Assembly: GCA_019973155.2 (NCBI GenBank) | Contig: BPQB01000072.1 | Span: forward strand, 62,001-126,000 | Length of the DNA: 64,000 nt | Origin: Phanerochaete sordida | Taxonomy: Eukaryota > Basidiomycota > Agaricomycetes > Polyporales > Phanerochaetaceae | Direction: 5' to 3' | Part shown: positions 53,923 through 64,000 of the stretch, in pieces | Layout: every line of letters begins with the position of its first letter | Numbering within the stretch: the first letter of the stretch is position 1 | The notes under the pieces: model-generated | Seen by the model: only the letters and a program-made list of their open reading frames with translations | What the model was told of the DNA's origin: nothing | Databases searched by the model: none | Translations under genes and position numbers: made by a program

Positions 53923-56762
53923 TTGCCTTCTACTTCCACGCCGTCTTCCAACATGGCCTCTCTACCATCGTCCTCGCCGCCTAGAGCGGCTTCCACCCGT
54001 AGCGGTTCTCTGCGTGGTCCACCCGAAGACGCTGAGAAGCAGGACCCTACTAGCGCAGCTTCAGCACAGCGTACGACCGGTAGCCCTGAACCGGGTTCAA
54101 TGCCCAGCGATGGACAGACGTCGAGCAGGCAACTCGCTGGCGCGAGCGATGCGCTCCATGAGAGGCCCGTGGTCAGTGACACGATGCCCAACAGACCTAC
54201 TGAGAAACGATCTGAGGTAAAGTTTACGTGGGATTTCCGGGATCGTCGACGCTGATATTCGGTCAAAGTTACCGGAAGCTCTCTCCGGATGGGCAGGCGT
54301 CGAACGACACCTGTTCAAGCACGACACCGACGAGATGAAGTACTATGCGGAGGATATCGACACCCTCCTAGTCTTCGTACGTCGCCCGCTTCTTGGTGGC
54401 ATGTCACGTCCTCAGCGCGCGGAATCTTCAGGCCGGCTTATTCTCTGCGTTCCTCACCGCCTTCGTCGTCCAGACGTATCCGATGCTTACCGACGACGAC
54501 TCCGCAACAACGAACCAGCTGCTCGCCCTCAGCGTGTCGACGCAGCTACGCGCAACGGGCACCATCATCCCATCCGCAGTCAACTCTACCTTGACATCCC
54601 TCCTGGACTCTACACCCTTCACGCCCTCGACCGCTGCGCGAGCGATCAACATCCTGTTCTTCCTGAGCCTGATTCTCAGCATCGCCTCGGCGTTCTTCGG
54701 CATCCTCTCGAAGCAGTGGATTCGCGAGTATCTGAAGTGGAACTCGGCCCTCGCTCTTCCCCGCGAGAACGTACTCGTTCGCCAGGACCGCATCGAGGCA
54801 TGGGAGGCATGGAACGTCGCTGCCCTGATTTCATCTATCCCTGCGCTTCTAGAGCTTGCAATGGTGCTCTTCCTCGCCGGCATAGTCATCATTCTGTGGA
54901 CTCTTGATGACGTCGTCGCCATAACAATCACCGTTTTTGCCGCGATGTTCATGATAGCTGCCTCCGCGCTCACCATCCTTCCTCTCGCCTTCAAGCGCTG
55001 TCCTTACAAATCTCCGACCGCGTGGGCTTGCGTCACTGCTTATCATGCATCGAGGGCCCTATTCTGGCGTCGTGCCTGGATTCTGAGGGAGTGGCAAAAG
55101 CGCTATATCAGCATTTTGACCCCACGGCAGCAGGGTCTTGAAGACTTCTCTGATCTCTGGCAGTACCGTTGCCGCGGTGCTGCACCCTCGTGGAGGCATC
55201 TGGATCTCGAAAGCTGTCGTCAAATCAGATGTAGAAGAGACGGAAAGTCAGCGCATACCATCGATGTGAACAATGCTGCCTCCCAGGAGCTCGCGCGTCT
55301 CACGAAAGATCCACCATCCCGCGTACATGATCTCATCAAGCCCACGCTTGTTAACGTTGCTGAAAGCACACTGCTCATACGGGCCCTTGCCTGGGTCAAG
55401 CAGTCATCACAAGATCCCCGCGTGCATATGTACACAGCGGAGTGCGCCGCATCGATTCATCCTGCACCACGAAGCGAGGGAGCTCTGGGGCCGACCGACA
55501 ATAGTTGGGCGATAAACACAATCGCAAATCGATGCATCGCCCTTGCACTGCTTGAAAGCAAGCTCCTTCATCCGCATTCTATGTTTTTCTCCCTCTCAGA
55601 GGCGCCAAATCCTACTGGCCCACAGTCTTCCCCATCCAATTTTGTTCTAGACCCGGCGCAGCGTACTGCACAGGAAGTCAAGCGGCTTATCAATACCTTC
55701 CCATCGATATATCGTTTTTTCGGGGGCGCCACATCCTCGCCGTCCATAGTGCTCAGCGTGGTTGGTCAGATGCTCATTGCTGATCTTCACCGCTGGTGCC
55801 CTCATGATGATGCATGCTATTTGGGAAGAATCGAGACATGCGCCATAATCATGCATCTTGCTCATCCCACCGAGGGCTGGTATGACGACGCTCTCCGAGC
55901 GATGATGTCGGTTGACTTCAGCTGCGGACAGTTCGAGGAGCTTAACAGCTATGTCCTTCAAAACACTGCATATCGACAGCGTTTGATGCTAGACAACACC
56001 GGAAGCCTAGGTGCGCTGCGTCTACCGAGTATACGAATTAAGACTCTGACTCTGATGTATCCAGCCTACTCTGATCAGGTCACGACAGCTGAGGACAAGA
56101 GCAGACTCCTCTTGCAATATTTTCACAGCGATTTTGCAGCTCAAGGGGAGGGTCGGACAGAACTATTCTTCAAGATAGCGATGACGTGGTTTCGCCAGAG
56201 GGGGCCACTTCGCAATCCAGAGTCTGCTCAGGCCGTTCTCCAACGCCTCATTGTTGCGCTAGACGCAATTGCAAGCGAAGCAGACCTTCCAGGTCACACG
56301 GCGGTTCTCAGCTACTCGGAAATCCTGGATTTCATTGCCGAAGATCAGCAACTACTGCAGCTGTACGCTGTAGAGCTACGCCAGCTGTCGCATGCAACCG
56401 AAGCAGTCTACTGGAAATCGAAGAAGGATGGTTCACACGTCCCATTCAACATGTGGTCGCATCTGCAGTTCTTTTTCCACGCGGTGCACAAAAACATCAC
56501 CAGCTGCGAGGCGCACAGCTGCCGCTGGCGCGCTCACGTCTGCGACGGCGGCCCTGACAACGAATTCAAACCATGCACACTCGTGCCCATCAGGAACAGC
56601 GCAGCCAATCCACAAACGGCTGGCGCAGGGCCCTCTGTCGTCGTCCAAACGCTGCCTGTGCCATTTAACCCGGACTCGCCGTCGAGTACCGGTCACTCAT
56701 CGCCAAGTCCGCCTTCATCCTCTGGCGTCACTGCGCCGCCGCCGCGGGTAGAGGAGGCTTAA
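53923..56762 (+). CDS. DUF6535-family membrane protein
   Basis: Agaricomycete-specific membrane protein family of unknown function. Three exons, 53923-54216, 54269-54376 and 54432-56762, about 910 residues. After a Ser/Pro-rich N-terminus comes the domain entry LSGWAGVERHLFKHDTDEM, then EDIDTLLVF/AGLFSAFLTAFVV. Paired helices follow (INILFFLSLILSIASAFFGI with LSKQWIREYLKWN; LLELAMVLFLAGIVIILWTL; ITVFAAMFMIAASALTIL). The long cytosolic tail has scattered helices and a Ser/Pro-rich end. The first ATG of the frame is used; MASLPSSSPP, 11 codons later, is an alternative. A broken piece of a second copy lies at 61.9 kb. Confidence 0.85.
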
Positions 56763-56970
56763 GCCGGGGTAGCGAGCTGCGGTAGGCAGCTGGTCCAGCG
56801 GTGTCAGGCAATAGCGGAGAAGGTTCTGATACGGGCGCGCGAGGTCGGAGGAGTAGCGGTAGTGTCGAGGGCTGGCGGAGAAATCTGATTCAGTGGTGAT
56901 AGCATATGGCGATCGGAGCGTTGTATTTTTTTTTTCGCTAGATGTCGACCTTCGCCGAGAGCTGTGCCGC

Positions 56971-58011
56971 TCAGAGTCGTCGCAGCTGCCGCTGCCGCGC
57001 CTCGAGATCGCCTAGTAGACTCTGCACCGCGCCTTGCGCGTCGGCGCGCCGCTCGCTGGGACCATCCCTCTCTGCGATCTCACGAAGGATTGCGCACCAA
57101 AACAGCAGCCTCGGAAGTGGAGTCAGCTTCGGCACAAGCATAAGGATACGACTGCGCATACTCGCCCTTCGCCAAGCGCCTCGTCGAGCGGCACGGCGTA
57201 GTCCCATTTCGCGCGCGTGCTGGCGTCGCTGTCGCAGATCTGCTGTATGAGGCGCACGAGCTCGCGCACAGTTTCATCGACCGCGGATTAGCAGTCTGCG
57301 ATGGCCATCGGCAGCCATGTAGCGTACCTCGTGGGCCGACGGGTCTCCGTCGGCGGCGACCAGCGCGAGGAAGGTTCTCCAATGCATCTCGAGTTCCGTG
57401 AAGTACAGCTCGTACGCGTGGACTGCAACGTTCATGAGCGGGTGTGTGCGACAGAGCGGCGCGAAACGCACGCATCGCCATGTCTCACGTGCATACGTCA
57501 CGCGCGGCGCAAGCACGTCCCGGAACGCACCAGGGCACTGCGCTAGCATCTCGCGCACGTTCCGCGCAGTCTCCAGGCTTCCCGCGTGTATGTCATGCAG
57601 GGTGCGCAGCGACGCGATGGGCTGCTGCCCGGCGGAGACGTGGCGCCAGGCGCGCATCTGCGAGGCGAAGCGGACTCGGAGCTGGGCCTTGATGCGGAAC
57701 ACGTTGCGGTAGACGGCGAGGACCGGCCCTGGCGGATGGCGCAGCGAGGCGGTGACGAGTCTCGGCGACCTGAAGTCAGAAGCTCCTTTTCGCTCTAGAG
57801 CGTAGAGAAAGACATTTGAATCAATGACAAACGAGAAAGAGTGTGAAGGAAATATCTACCCGGACAATTCAATTGCAAGATGCTCTTCCTGGGTTAACCG
57901 GCATCGAAGAGACGACAATATGCTGGATATAATATCGTGAAGCTGGCGCGAGGCGACCAGTAGGGACTCCATGAGGTGTGGGCGATCTCGACTCGTTAGC
58001 AGCGTTATCAT
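56971..58011 (-). CDS. F-box-like family member a, lacking the F-box exon
   Basis: One of four related genes at this end; family unnamed. From Met 58011 the frame reads MITLLTSRDRPH, then MESLLVASRQLHDIISSILS. After an intron it continues VYRNVFRIKAQLRVRFASQM, CPGAFRDVLAPRVTYARETW, HAYELYFTELEMHWRTFLAL, WDYAVPLDEALGEGEYAQ, and ends ILREIAERDGPSERRADAQG with LLGDLEARQRQ. Members b and d carry the same blocks but begin with an exon of the form RxLPxEIVHxIVSxALAEHL, which I cannot find upstream here. The gene is probably 5'-truncated, and its upstream space is the promoter of the divergent member c. Possibly a pseudogene. Confidence 0.5.
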
Positions 58012-58333
58012 GTCCGCACGTTCTGCTGAGGACCGCTAGCACGCAGTCAACGCTTTATTGACTGCAAATGCCGACACGAGGGCGTCGGGCGACGTGTGTC
58101 TTGCCAGCGGGAGAGCATAACGAAGACGAGGGGTTCCGGCCTCTCTGGCGCTCCCGGCGTTCCCCGTGCTGTCTCTATTTGGCAGGTGCCGTCGTTCCCC
58201 TTGCCACGTGGTGGACCATGTGGCTCGCGGCCGACGATTTTCAGGAACGACAAGCCCTTTGCTCTCCACCTCCGCCTGCACGCTGCTCTTGGAGGCTCTG
58301 TCGCATTCGGTGCAAAATCGTCTCATCTGCGAT
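58012..58333. other. Divergent spacer between family members a and c
   Basis: 321 bp; no F-box exon for member a is detectable on the minus strand. Presumed promoter of member c. Confidence 0.35.
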
Positions 58334-59596
58334 ATGCCGGACGCTTGTCCTGTTCTGCCTCCAGAAATCGTCCACACGATCATTTCTCGAGCAATTGCGC
58401 AGCATCTCGACGATGTCCTCGTCGGAGCTTCGTGCTTACACGCTTATCCCGCTGGCGATGTCCGTGAAAGCGAGGTATGTGCAACATTCTTGATCATGAC
58501 CACGTCAAATCGTATGAACTCGAGCTTTAGATAGCGGCTCCTGTGACCGCCCTACTCGCGGTCTCGTGTCAAGTGCGTCAGACTGCACTCATTGCTCTGT
58601 CTGAGGCGCTCGGGATCGCCTTATCTCGCGTCGGAATATGGAGGTCAGTGTGTGTCCTGCTGTATCTGTACCGATAGTAACACTAGTTCGACCTGCAGGC
58701 TAGAAGAGAAGCCCTGGACAAAGATCAAGCCCGCCCGGCAATTGCTGCATCGCACGCTCGACTTCCAGGGACATGACGGCCTCCTGCTTGGCCGGGTACT
58801 CAAGATGGTACAGACAGCGTCGCCCGTCCTGGCCGTGTACATCTACGCGCACGCTCTCGACGAACTCGGTGCCCACCCCTTCGAATCGCTCCATATTCCC
58901 GCTTCTCAGGGAGAAGCACCGAGAACTCTGGATTCGATTGGAGTTGCGAGCCTCTTTGACCTTTACATCAAGGATAAATATACAGAGTGTCCTCCTGTGT
59001 TCCAGGAGGTGCTATCAGCACGCATGGAGGGCGCGCTCGCCCGCAGCGTCGTAGGTGCACCCAATTCCCTCCCACCCATCATATCTCGTTCTGATCGCGT
59101 TGGCAGCAAACTTCTATTCTGCGCTGATCAACTCGCTATCGGAAGCTTGGGCTGCGATAGAAGATCTTCCGAACCGCATCGACAGCGAGTCACCGTATGA
59201 CTCTGTCCTCATGTGCGAGGTACGCATCTTCTTATTGCTCTAAGCAACGCCACTTGACACACCGCAGAAAGTGGCCGGGGACATCGCGACGATTCTGCAA
59301 GAAATGCGCCCGCGCGAGCGCGAGCTGGTGCGCAGCTGGCCGCACACAGTGTCGCTCGACGCCACTATCGGCGCGGACCGCGTATGTCCGTCCGTCCATG
59401 CATGCATTCGCAGCTCACATCTGCTACTCAGTTCTCAGAGTGGTGCAGGCTCTTCGAGGATATGTCGCAATGGGAGTTCGACGGCGACGGCGCGCAGGAG
59501 CTCCGGGAGGTGGCGAAGGACTTTGCGGAATACTTCCGCGGACGGCTCGGCAAGTTGGACATCCGATTCTCGCGTTCCACGTCGCGATATACGTAG
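58334..59596 (+). CDS. F-box-like family member c
   Basis: ATG 58334 opens MPDACPVLPPEIVHTIISRA, then IAQHLDDVLVGASCLHAY, the F-box-like N-terminal unit. Exons at 58334-58473 and from 58531 join to IAAPVTALLAVSCQVRQTAL and LIALSEALGIALSRVGIWR. Then come LEEKPWTKIKPARQLLHRTL, VLKMVQTASPVLAVYIYAHA, FYSALINSLSEAWAAIEDLP, KVAGDIATILQEMRPRERE and a last exon FSEWCRLFEDMSQWEFDGDG ending at 59596. All five introns are short GT-AG with matching phase, so the gene looks intact. It is all-helical, with no membrane segment. The N-terminus matches members b and d; the middle differs. A role as an F-box-type adaptor is a hypothesis from the N-terminal motif. Confidence 0.6.
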
Positions 59597-59914
59597 CATG
59601 GCGCAGCCGAGGCAGAACCCGGCCACGACCTGAGCAAAATGCTCGGCCCCGACGCTGAGCGCGGTGACGGAAGGGCGGTAAATGGGGCCGAGCACACAGC
59701 CTGCGGACCGGTGTCAGGCCACGGCGGAGAAGGTGCTGGTTTGGGCGCGCACGACGGGCTGGGTGGATGAAATCGAATTGGCGACAGTATTGTACGGCAA
59801 TCGATATGGAGTAGAGCTTTTCTTCTTCTTCTTCTTCGAGATTTTCGTGTCAGACTATACAGATATGCATCCTCGTATGAGCATGCCCCGGGCTCATAAA
59901 CGAGTGACTCACCT
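59597..59914. other. Convergent spacer with a TTC microsatellite
   Basis: 3' regions of members c and b. It contains the TTC tract at 59817-59838. Confidence 0.4.
59817..59838. repeat. (TTC)n microsatellite
   Basis: Seven tandem trinucleotides of the TTC/CTT class in non-coding DNA. Confidence 0.7.
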
Positions 59915-61244
59915 CTACGTGCTACAGACTTCATTTCCTGGATATTGAGTTTCACCGTTGCGGAGTGGTCCAGGGCTGTTGGGCTGCCGACGCCGCGCCT
60001 CAAGCTCGCCTAGCAAAGTCTGCGCCGCGCCTTGCGCATCGGTGAGCCGGTCGCTTGGGTCTTTCGCTGTGATCTCACGAAGGAGCGCACACAATGCCAG
60101 CAGCTGCTCTGGCATCAGAAGTAGTGCGAATGACATCTTGCGCGCCGCACGTACCCGTTCTACTCCCAGCGCCTCGTCCAGCGGAACGGCGATGTCCCAG
60201 TCAGCACGCATGCCGGCGTGGCCGTCGCGGATATGCTCTATAAGGCGCACGAGATCGCGCGCCGGTTCCTTGGCCGTATCAGTATCCTGACATGTTTGGT
60301 GGCAAGCATGTAGCGCACCTCGTGCTCCAACGGGTCGCCGACGTCTGCGGCACCTAGTTCGAGGACGGACTGCCAGCGCATCTCGAACTCCATGATGTAC
60401 AGCTCGTATGCGTAGGCTGCAAAGTACGTCAGTGAACATGCCCATCGCTGCGGCGAGGAACACACAGATCGCGATGGCCCGCCTGCATGCATCGACGCGC
60501 GGCGCGAGCACGTCCCGGAACGCGGCAGGGCACCTCGCCAGCGTTACGCGCACATTGCGCGCAACTTTCTGGTTACCCTCGCAGGTGCTGTGCAGGTCCT
60601 GCACCGCCGAAATGGGCTGCTGCTCAGGGAGGCCGTCCCGCCAGCTGTTCATCTGCGCGGCGAAGCCAGCTAGCTGGAACTGCATGCAGAAGACGGTGCG
60701 GTAGCCCTCGAGGACGGACGCCATGGTATGCCGCATCAAGACGGCGAGTTGCGGGATCTTGTTGTGAGCGTACGTCAGAGAAAGCTTGCGGAGGGCCCGG
60801 ACTTCCGCGACGTCGGACCAAGGGCTCCTTTTGGCACGGGAGGTAAGAGGGCGGCTTGGATCAGTGACGAACTATAGAGCACATCAGGGGCACATCTACC
60901 GATCTAATGCACCTGCAAGCTGCTCTTCTTGGCTTAAATAGCCTTGAAGAGATGATATGATCTTTGACGAGACGTCGTGCAGCTGGTACGACGCGACCAG
61001 CAGGGACTCCACGAGATCCGGAGGAGCACGGGTCGCGCAACCCTGACGCAAGCATCAGCATTGGGATCCACCAGCCGCCCACCAGCTCAATGCAACTTAC
61101 TTCAGGGCCAGAGCGACAGAACGGCAGGCATGCCCCTGACTGCGCCCCGACGAGTAGGTCGTCGAGGTATTCCGCGAGTGCGATGGAGACGATGCGGTGA
61201 ACGATTTCAGCGGGCAGCTGGCGTATTCCAGACATGGGAGACAT
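59915..61244 (-). CDS. F-box-like family member b
   Basis: From Met 61244 (or 61235) the N-terminal exon reads MSPMSGIRQLPAEIVHRIVS, then IALAEYLDDLLVGAQSGACL. The next exon gives LVESLLVASYQLHDVSSKII. After an intron come MASVLEGYRTVFCMQFQLAG, NSWRDGLPEQQPISAVQDLH, CPAAFRDVLAPRVDACRRAI, YAYELYIMEFEMRWQSVLEL, ADWDIAVPLDEALGVERV and LCALLREITAKDPSDRLTDA. The end is LLGELEARRRQ with a short tail to a stop at 59915. Introns in the middle (about 60290-60450) need a frame change that normal splicing supplies. Its N-terminal exon matches those of members c and d. Unknown function; no catalytic motif seen. Confidence 0.55.
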
Positions 61245-61909
61245 GACCTGTTTCGTGCTGGCGAGGTTGGGGCTCGAGGAAGTCTGGGTGGGAAGTAGCC
61301 GTCTTGAACGAAAGTGGGGCGGAAAGAGGTCGCCCCCGTCGTGCCGACACATGCCGAACGCCACGAGGCTCACACTGGAGTCCATTTGAGGCAATCGCTG
61401 TAGGCTGATACAATCACGTGCTTCAAGCTGGGGAAGGGACGCACGCTCAGAATGGGAACCAACCTTACGACTGCCATCTGCCATCTGCCCAGCGCGCCTG
61501 CCCTAGTCTGATCATCGAAGTCACCTTCTCTCCGGCATGGAAAGCTTGGCATACTAGCGCTTGCACCTACCTCCAGCCTTGGACATCGCTTCGTCTCGCA
61601 GGCCCGCCGTACAAAGCGTGCACAAGAAGCTCGAGACCTCGCAGTCATGACCTTTCCCAGATTCGAGGAGGTGATCGCGAGGGCGCAATCTCTGGAATGT
61701 CTGACGATAGTCTCCGGCATTGATTCTCCGCTCATCCCATGCAGAAGCCATTCGGGGCCCCTCTCGGGCTTGGCAGGACTCCAGGTGCACCGATGCAGGC
61801 ACGATGTAGATGAGATGAGGCACTCCGCAGAGAACAGCGATATCTTCCTGGACTTCGTGCGCATATGACACTTCGTAGGAATAGTAACTCATCTTCTAGG
61901 TCTAGCTAG
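61245..61909. other. Spacer with a possible gene remnant
   Basis: On the plus strand, 61647-61868 is open and reads MTFPRFEEVIARAQSLECLT, then IVSGIDSPLIPC and a stop after FLDFVRI. The leucine spacing is like the C-terminus of a fungal F-box/LRR protein. No start, F-box or connected exon is found, so it may be a decayed fragment. The rest shows nothing. Confidence 0.25.
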
Positions 61910-62175
61910 GCCGGTTTGTTTACTACGTTCCTCTCAACTTTCGTCGTGCAGACCGTGACTTCTCACGCAAGACGACTCTACGACAGCGAGGCACACTCTC
62001 CTCGCTCTGCGTCTCTGCGCAGCTTCGCGTGTCATCCTTTGTCATTACACCTTCGCTCCAAGTCACCCCGTCTGCCCTTCAAGGCACCTCGTCATCCGCG
62101 CCATCTATCGCCGCACGTGCAATCAACTTCATCTTGCTCTTGCTCTTTCTAAGCCTCTTCCTGACTGGGGATCAC
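61910..62175 (+). pseudogene. Broken DUF6535 fragment
   Basis: A piece of the DUF6535 domain with frame changes. It reads AGLFTTFLSTFVVQT (compare AGLFSAFLTAFVVQT of the gene at 54432), then after shifts SSFVITPSLQVTPSALQGTS and SIAARAINFILLLLFLSLFL (compare STAARAINILFFLSLILS). The order and spacing match the intact gene at 54.4-54.7 kb, but the frame is interrupted at least twice. No upstream domain entry (GWAGVERHLF) or downstream SKQWIREYLKW is present. It is therefore a partial dead copy between F-box-like genes b and d. Confidence 0.65.
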
Positions 62176-62564
62176 CGGTACCCGCCGTTTTCGTGCCGGA
62201 ATTTGCAACGTACAAAATGCCAAATGCGTGCTCGCAACCCTCAGCAGCACGTGCGGATACGACAACGCCTCCCAATGAGATCCTACGCGCGATTCGCCCG
62301 CTCCACGTCGCGATGTACATTGACGAGGTGGTCGGGGAGCACGTGAAAATCATGGAAGAGGAAGAGGGCCGCGATACAGAGATGACTATGGTACGCTCCG
62401 CAGCACGCATAATCCGACAGGCAGGTCGTCGCCCGACCTATCATCCCACTCTACCGGCGACTCACGTTCCTAGGCACCGGTTCGAAGCTCATAGACAATG
62501 GCCTGTTGAAGAATTTGATCACACCATTCATATTATAGCATCGAGGGCAGCCGATCAATGCCCG
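62176..62564. other. Spacer after the DUF6535 fragment
   Basis: A plus-strand open stretch here is unrecognised. Around 62285-62315 the bases resemble the end of member c near 59565-59598 (CCACGTCGCGATGTAC versus CCACGTCGCGATATAC), so a scrap of the family may lie here. Nothing further seen. Confidence 0.25.
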
Positions 62565-63867
62565 CTACGATTGCGCCGCGCGGGGGTGCTGGAGCAGCTC
62601 GAGCCGGGGCTCGAAATCGGCTAGAAGCCGTCGCACCGCGTCTTGTGCGTCCGCGAGCCGCTCCCCTAAGTCTTCCGCGTCTGCAATTTCGCGAAGGAGT
62701 GCGCTTGGGTTCCCCGTTTCTGATATTCCTCGAAGGAGCGTGCACCACACCTCCAGCTGCCACGATGTGAGCCTCAGCGCGAATAGTATAGTGATAAAAA
62801 TGCGCGTACCCGTTCTTCATCGAGCGCGCCGTTGAGGGATCCGGGGTGGTCCCAGTCGGCGTGCACGCGGGAGCTGGCGTCGCGAGCGTCCCGGAGGAGC
62901 CGCGTCAGCTCGTACACGCATGCCTGGTACGTAGATCAGTAGCGCCACGTACTGCCAAGGGACAGGAGCGCGCACGTCGATAGCGGGCAGATCCTCGTCT
63001 TCTGGCTCGGTGATCGTCCTCCAGTGGATCTCGAGCTCGAGAACGTGGATGTCATATTCATGGACTGCTGCTCGTCAGTCCATCGGTGAGACGTCGTGTT
63101 GGAGGTACGTACAGATCGCGATGTCCAGCGTGGACGCACTGACGCGCGGCGCGAGCACATCCCGGAATGCCGCGGGGCACAGCGCGAGCACCTCGCGCAT
63201 GCTGCGCGCGATCTCCTGGTTGCCCGCGCGATCGCTGTGCACGGCCTGCAGCGACAGGATGGACTCCATCCCGGCGACGACGTGCCGCCAGGTCTGCATC
63301 TGCGCGGCGATGGCGAGCTGGTACTGGATGCAGAACACGAGGCGGTACACCTCTAGAATTGAGCCGGTCCGGAGGCGTATCAGGGCGGCGATCTGGGTGG
63401 CCTTGGTGAGGTCGTGTGTGATGACGAGCGCGCGGAGCTCCCGGGTCTTGGCGACGGCGAGCCAGGGGCCGCCGTTCGCTCTAGAGCGAAGAGACGACGG
63501 CGTGAGCAAGCAGCCAGCTATAGAGCATGGGAAGGAACCAATCACTCGGCTGCTTCGCCTGCAGATCGTCGTCTCCGGCCAGGTGCACTGAAGGACGAGA
63601 CTATCTTCGATGTGACGTGGTGCAGCTGGTACGAGGCGACCATCAAGGACTCTACGAGGTCCGGATGTTCCCTAGGCGCATAAAACTGTTGCAGCGGTCA
63701 GATTAAAGTACAGCCGACCCGACGTGGCATACCTCAGAGCCAGACGTGGAGAACGGCAGGCGGGCTTCAGACTGCGTCCCGACGAGCAGGTCGTCGAGGT
63801 GTTCTGCGAGAGCGAGAGACACGATATTGTGGATCAGCTCGACTGGCAAATGGCGTCTGACTGCCAT
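62565..63867 (-). CDS. F-box-like family member d
   Basis: From Met 63867 the first exon reads MAVRRHLPVELIHNIVSLAL, then AEHLDDLLVGTQSEARLPF. The next gives LVESLMVASYQLHHVTSKI. After an intron come LVITHDLTKATQIAALIRLR, ILEVYRLVFCIQYQLAIAAQ, CPAAFRDVLAPRVSASTLDI, EYDIHVLELEIHWRTITE, and the C-terminal CTLLRGISETGNPSALLREI with LADAQDAVRRLLADFEPRLE to a stop at 62565. The block order matches members a and b. Exact introns around 62800-63080 are uncertain, and the stretch between 62820 and 62940 is poorly conserved. It is probably functional but could be decaying. Confidence 0.5.
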
Positions 63868-64000
63868 GACAGGTATCTCCTGGCTATCCCGGGGAGGCTG
63901 GTGCTTGAAAGTTTGAGCACTCCAGGCGGAAGATGACAGTTTCGAACGAAGGTGCAACCGAAAGCGGAGCGTCATGCCGAGCCGTGCCGGACGCCACCAC

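Noticed and set aside
1..64000. Transposon, CRISPR array or viral genes
   Set aside because: No transposase, reverse transcriptase, integrase, capsid or polymerase motifs and no regularly spaced direct repeats were seen on either strand.

Overview
This window looks like nuclear chromosomal DNA from a GC-rich agaricomycete fungus, probably Polyporales. That placement is an inference. It rests on dense short introns (mostly 47-70 bp, GT-AG), on proteins of the Agaricomycete-expanded families DUF6533, DUF6535 and F-box/LRR, and on a divergent H2A/H2B histone pair with introns. There is no sign of prokaryotic organisation, plasmid, CRISPR array or clear transposon. All family names come from motif recognition by eye; no database search was possible.

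Layout. 0.6-3.8 kb (+): a two-RRM RNA-binding protein. 4.1-6.0 kb (-): a DUF6533 membrane protein, with a possible remnant near 7.3 kb. 7.6-11.5 kb (-): a membrane protein with a WDR26-like WD40 tail. 12.5-14.1 kb (+): a Rud3-type golgin. 14.6-18.3 kb (-): an UBE3D/HECT_2-type E2-binding protein with a long N-terminal extension. 19.9-22.8 kb (+): a truncated and then a full-length DUF6533 gene in tandem. 23.4-36.2 kb (+): six tandem F-box/LRR paralogues of two interleaved subtypes. 36.7-39.1 kb (-): an ASCC2/Cue3 homologue. 40.0-41.6 kb: divergent H2A and H2B. 42.3-44.2 kb (+): a SUN-domain protein. 44.5-46.2 kb (-): a cytochrome P450. 46.8-48.3 kb (-): a seventh, inverted F-box/LRR gene. 49.0-50.1 kb (+): an unknown protein. 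50.2-50.7 kb (+): a likely small three-exon gene. 51.1-53.6 kb (+): mitochondrial D-lactate dehydrogenase. 53.9-56.8 kb (+): a DUF6535 membrane protein. 57.0-63.9 kb: four related genes with F-box-like N-termini, three on the minus strand and one on the plus, with a broken DUF6535 fragment among them.

Functionally, single-copy housekeeping genes (RNA binding, Golgi tether, ubiquitin, ribosome rescue, histones, nuclear envelope, lactate oxidation) alternate with fast-evolving multicopy families (F-box/LRR, DUF6533, DUF6535 and the F-box-like helical family). The F-box arrays would supply substrate receptors for SCF-type ubiquitin ligases.

The most interesting structure is the F-box array. Subtype A (23.4, 30.1 and 34.5 kb) has a coding micro-exon and a GC-AG intron at the F-box/LRR junction. 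Subtype B (25.7, 28.1 and 32.5 kb) has GT-AG at that junction, and two of its members share a duplicated upstream region with a CACGTG box and a conserved four-codon upstream ORF.
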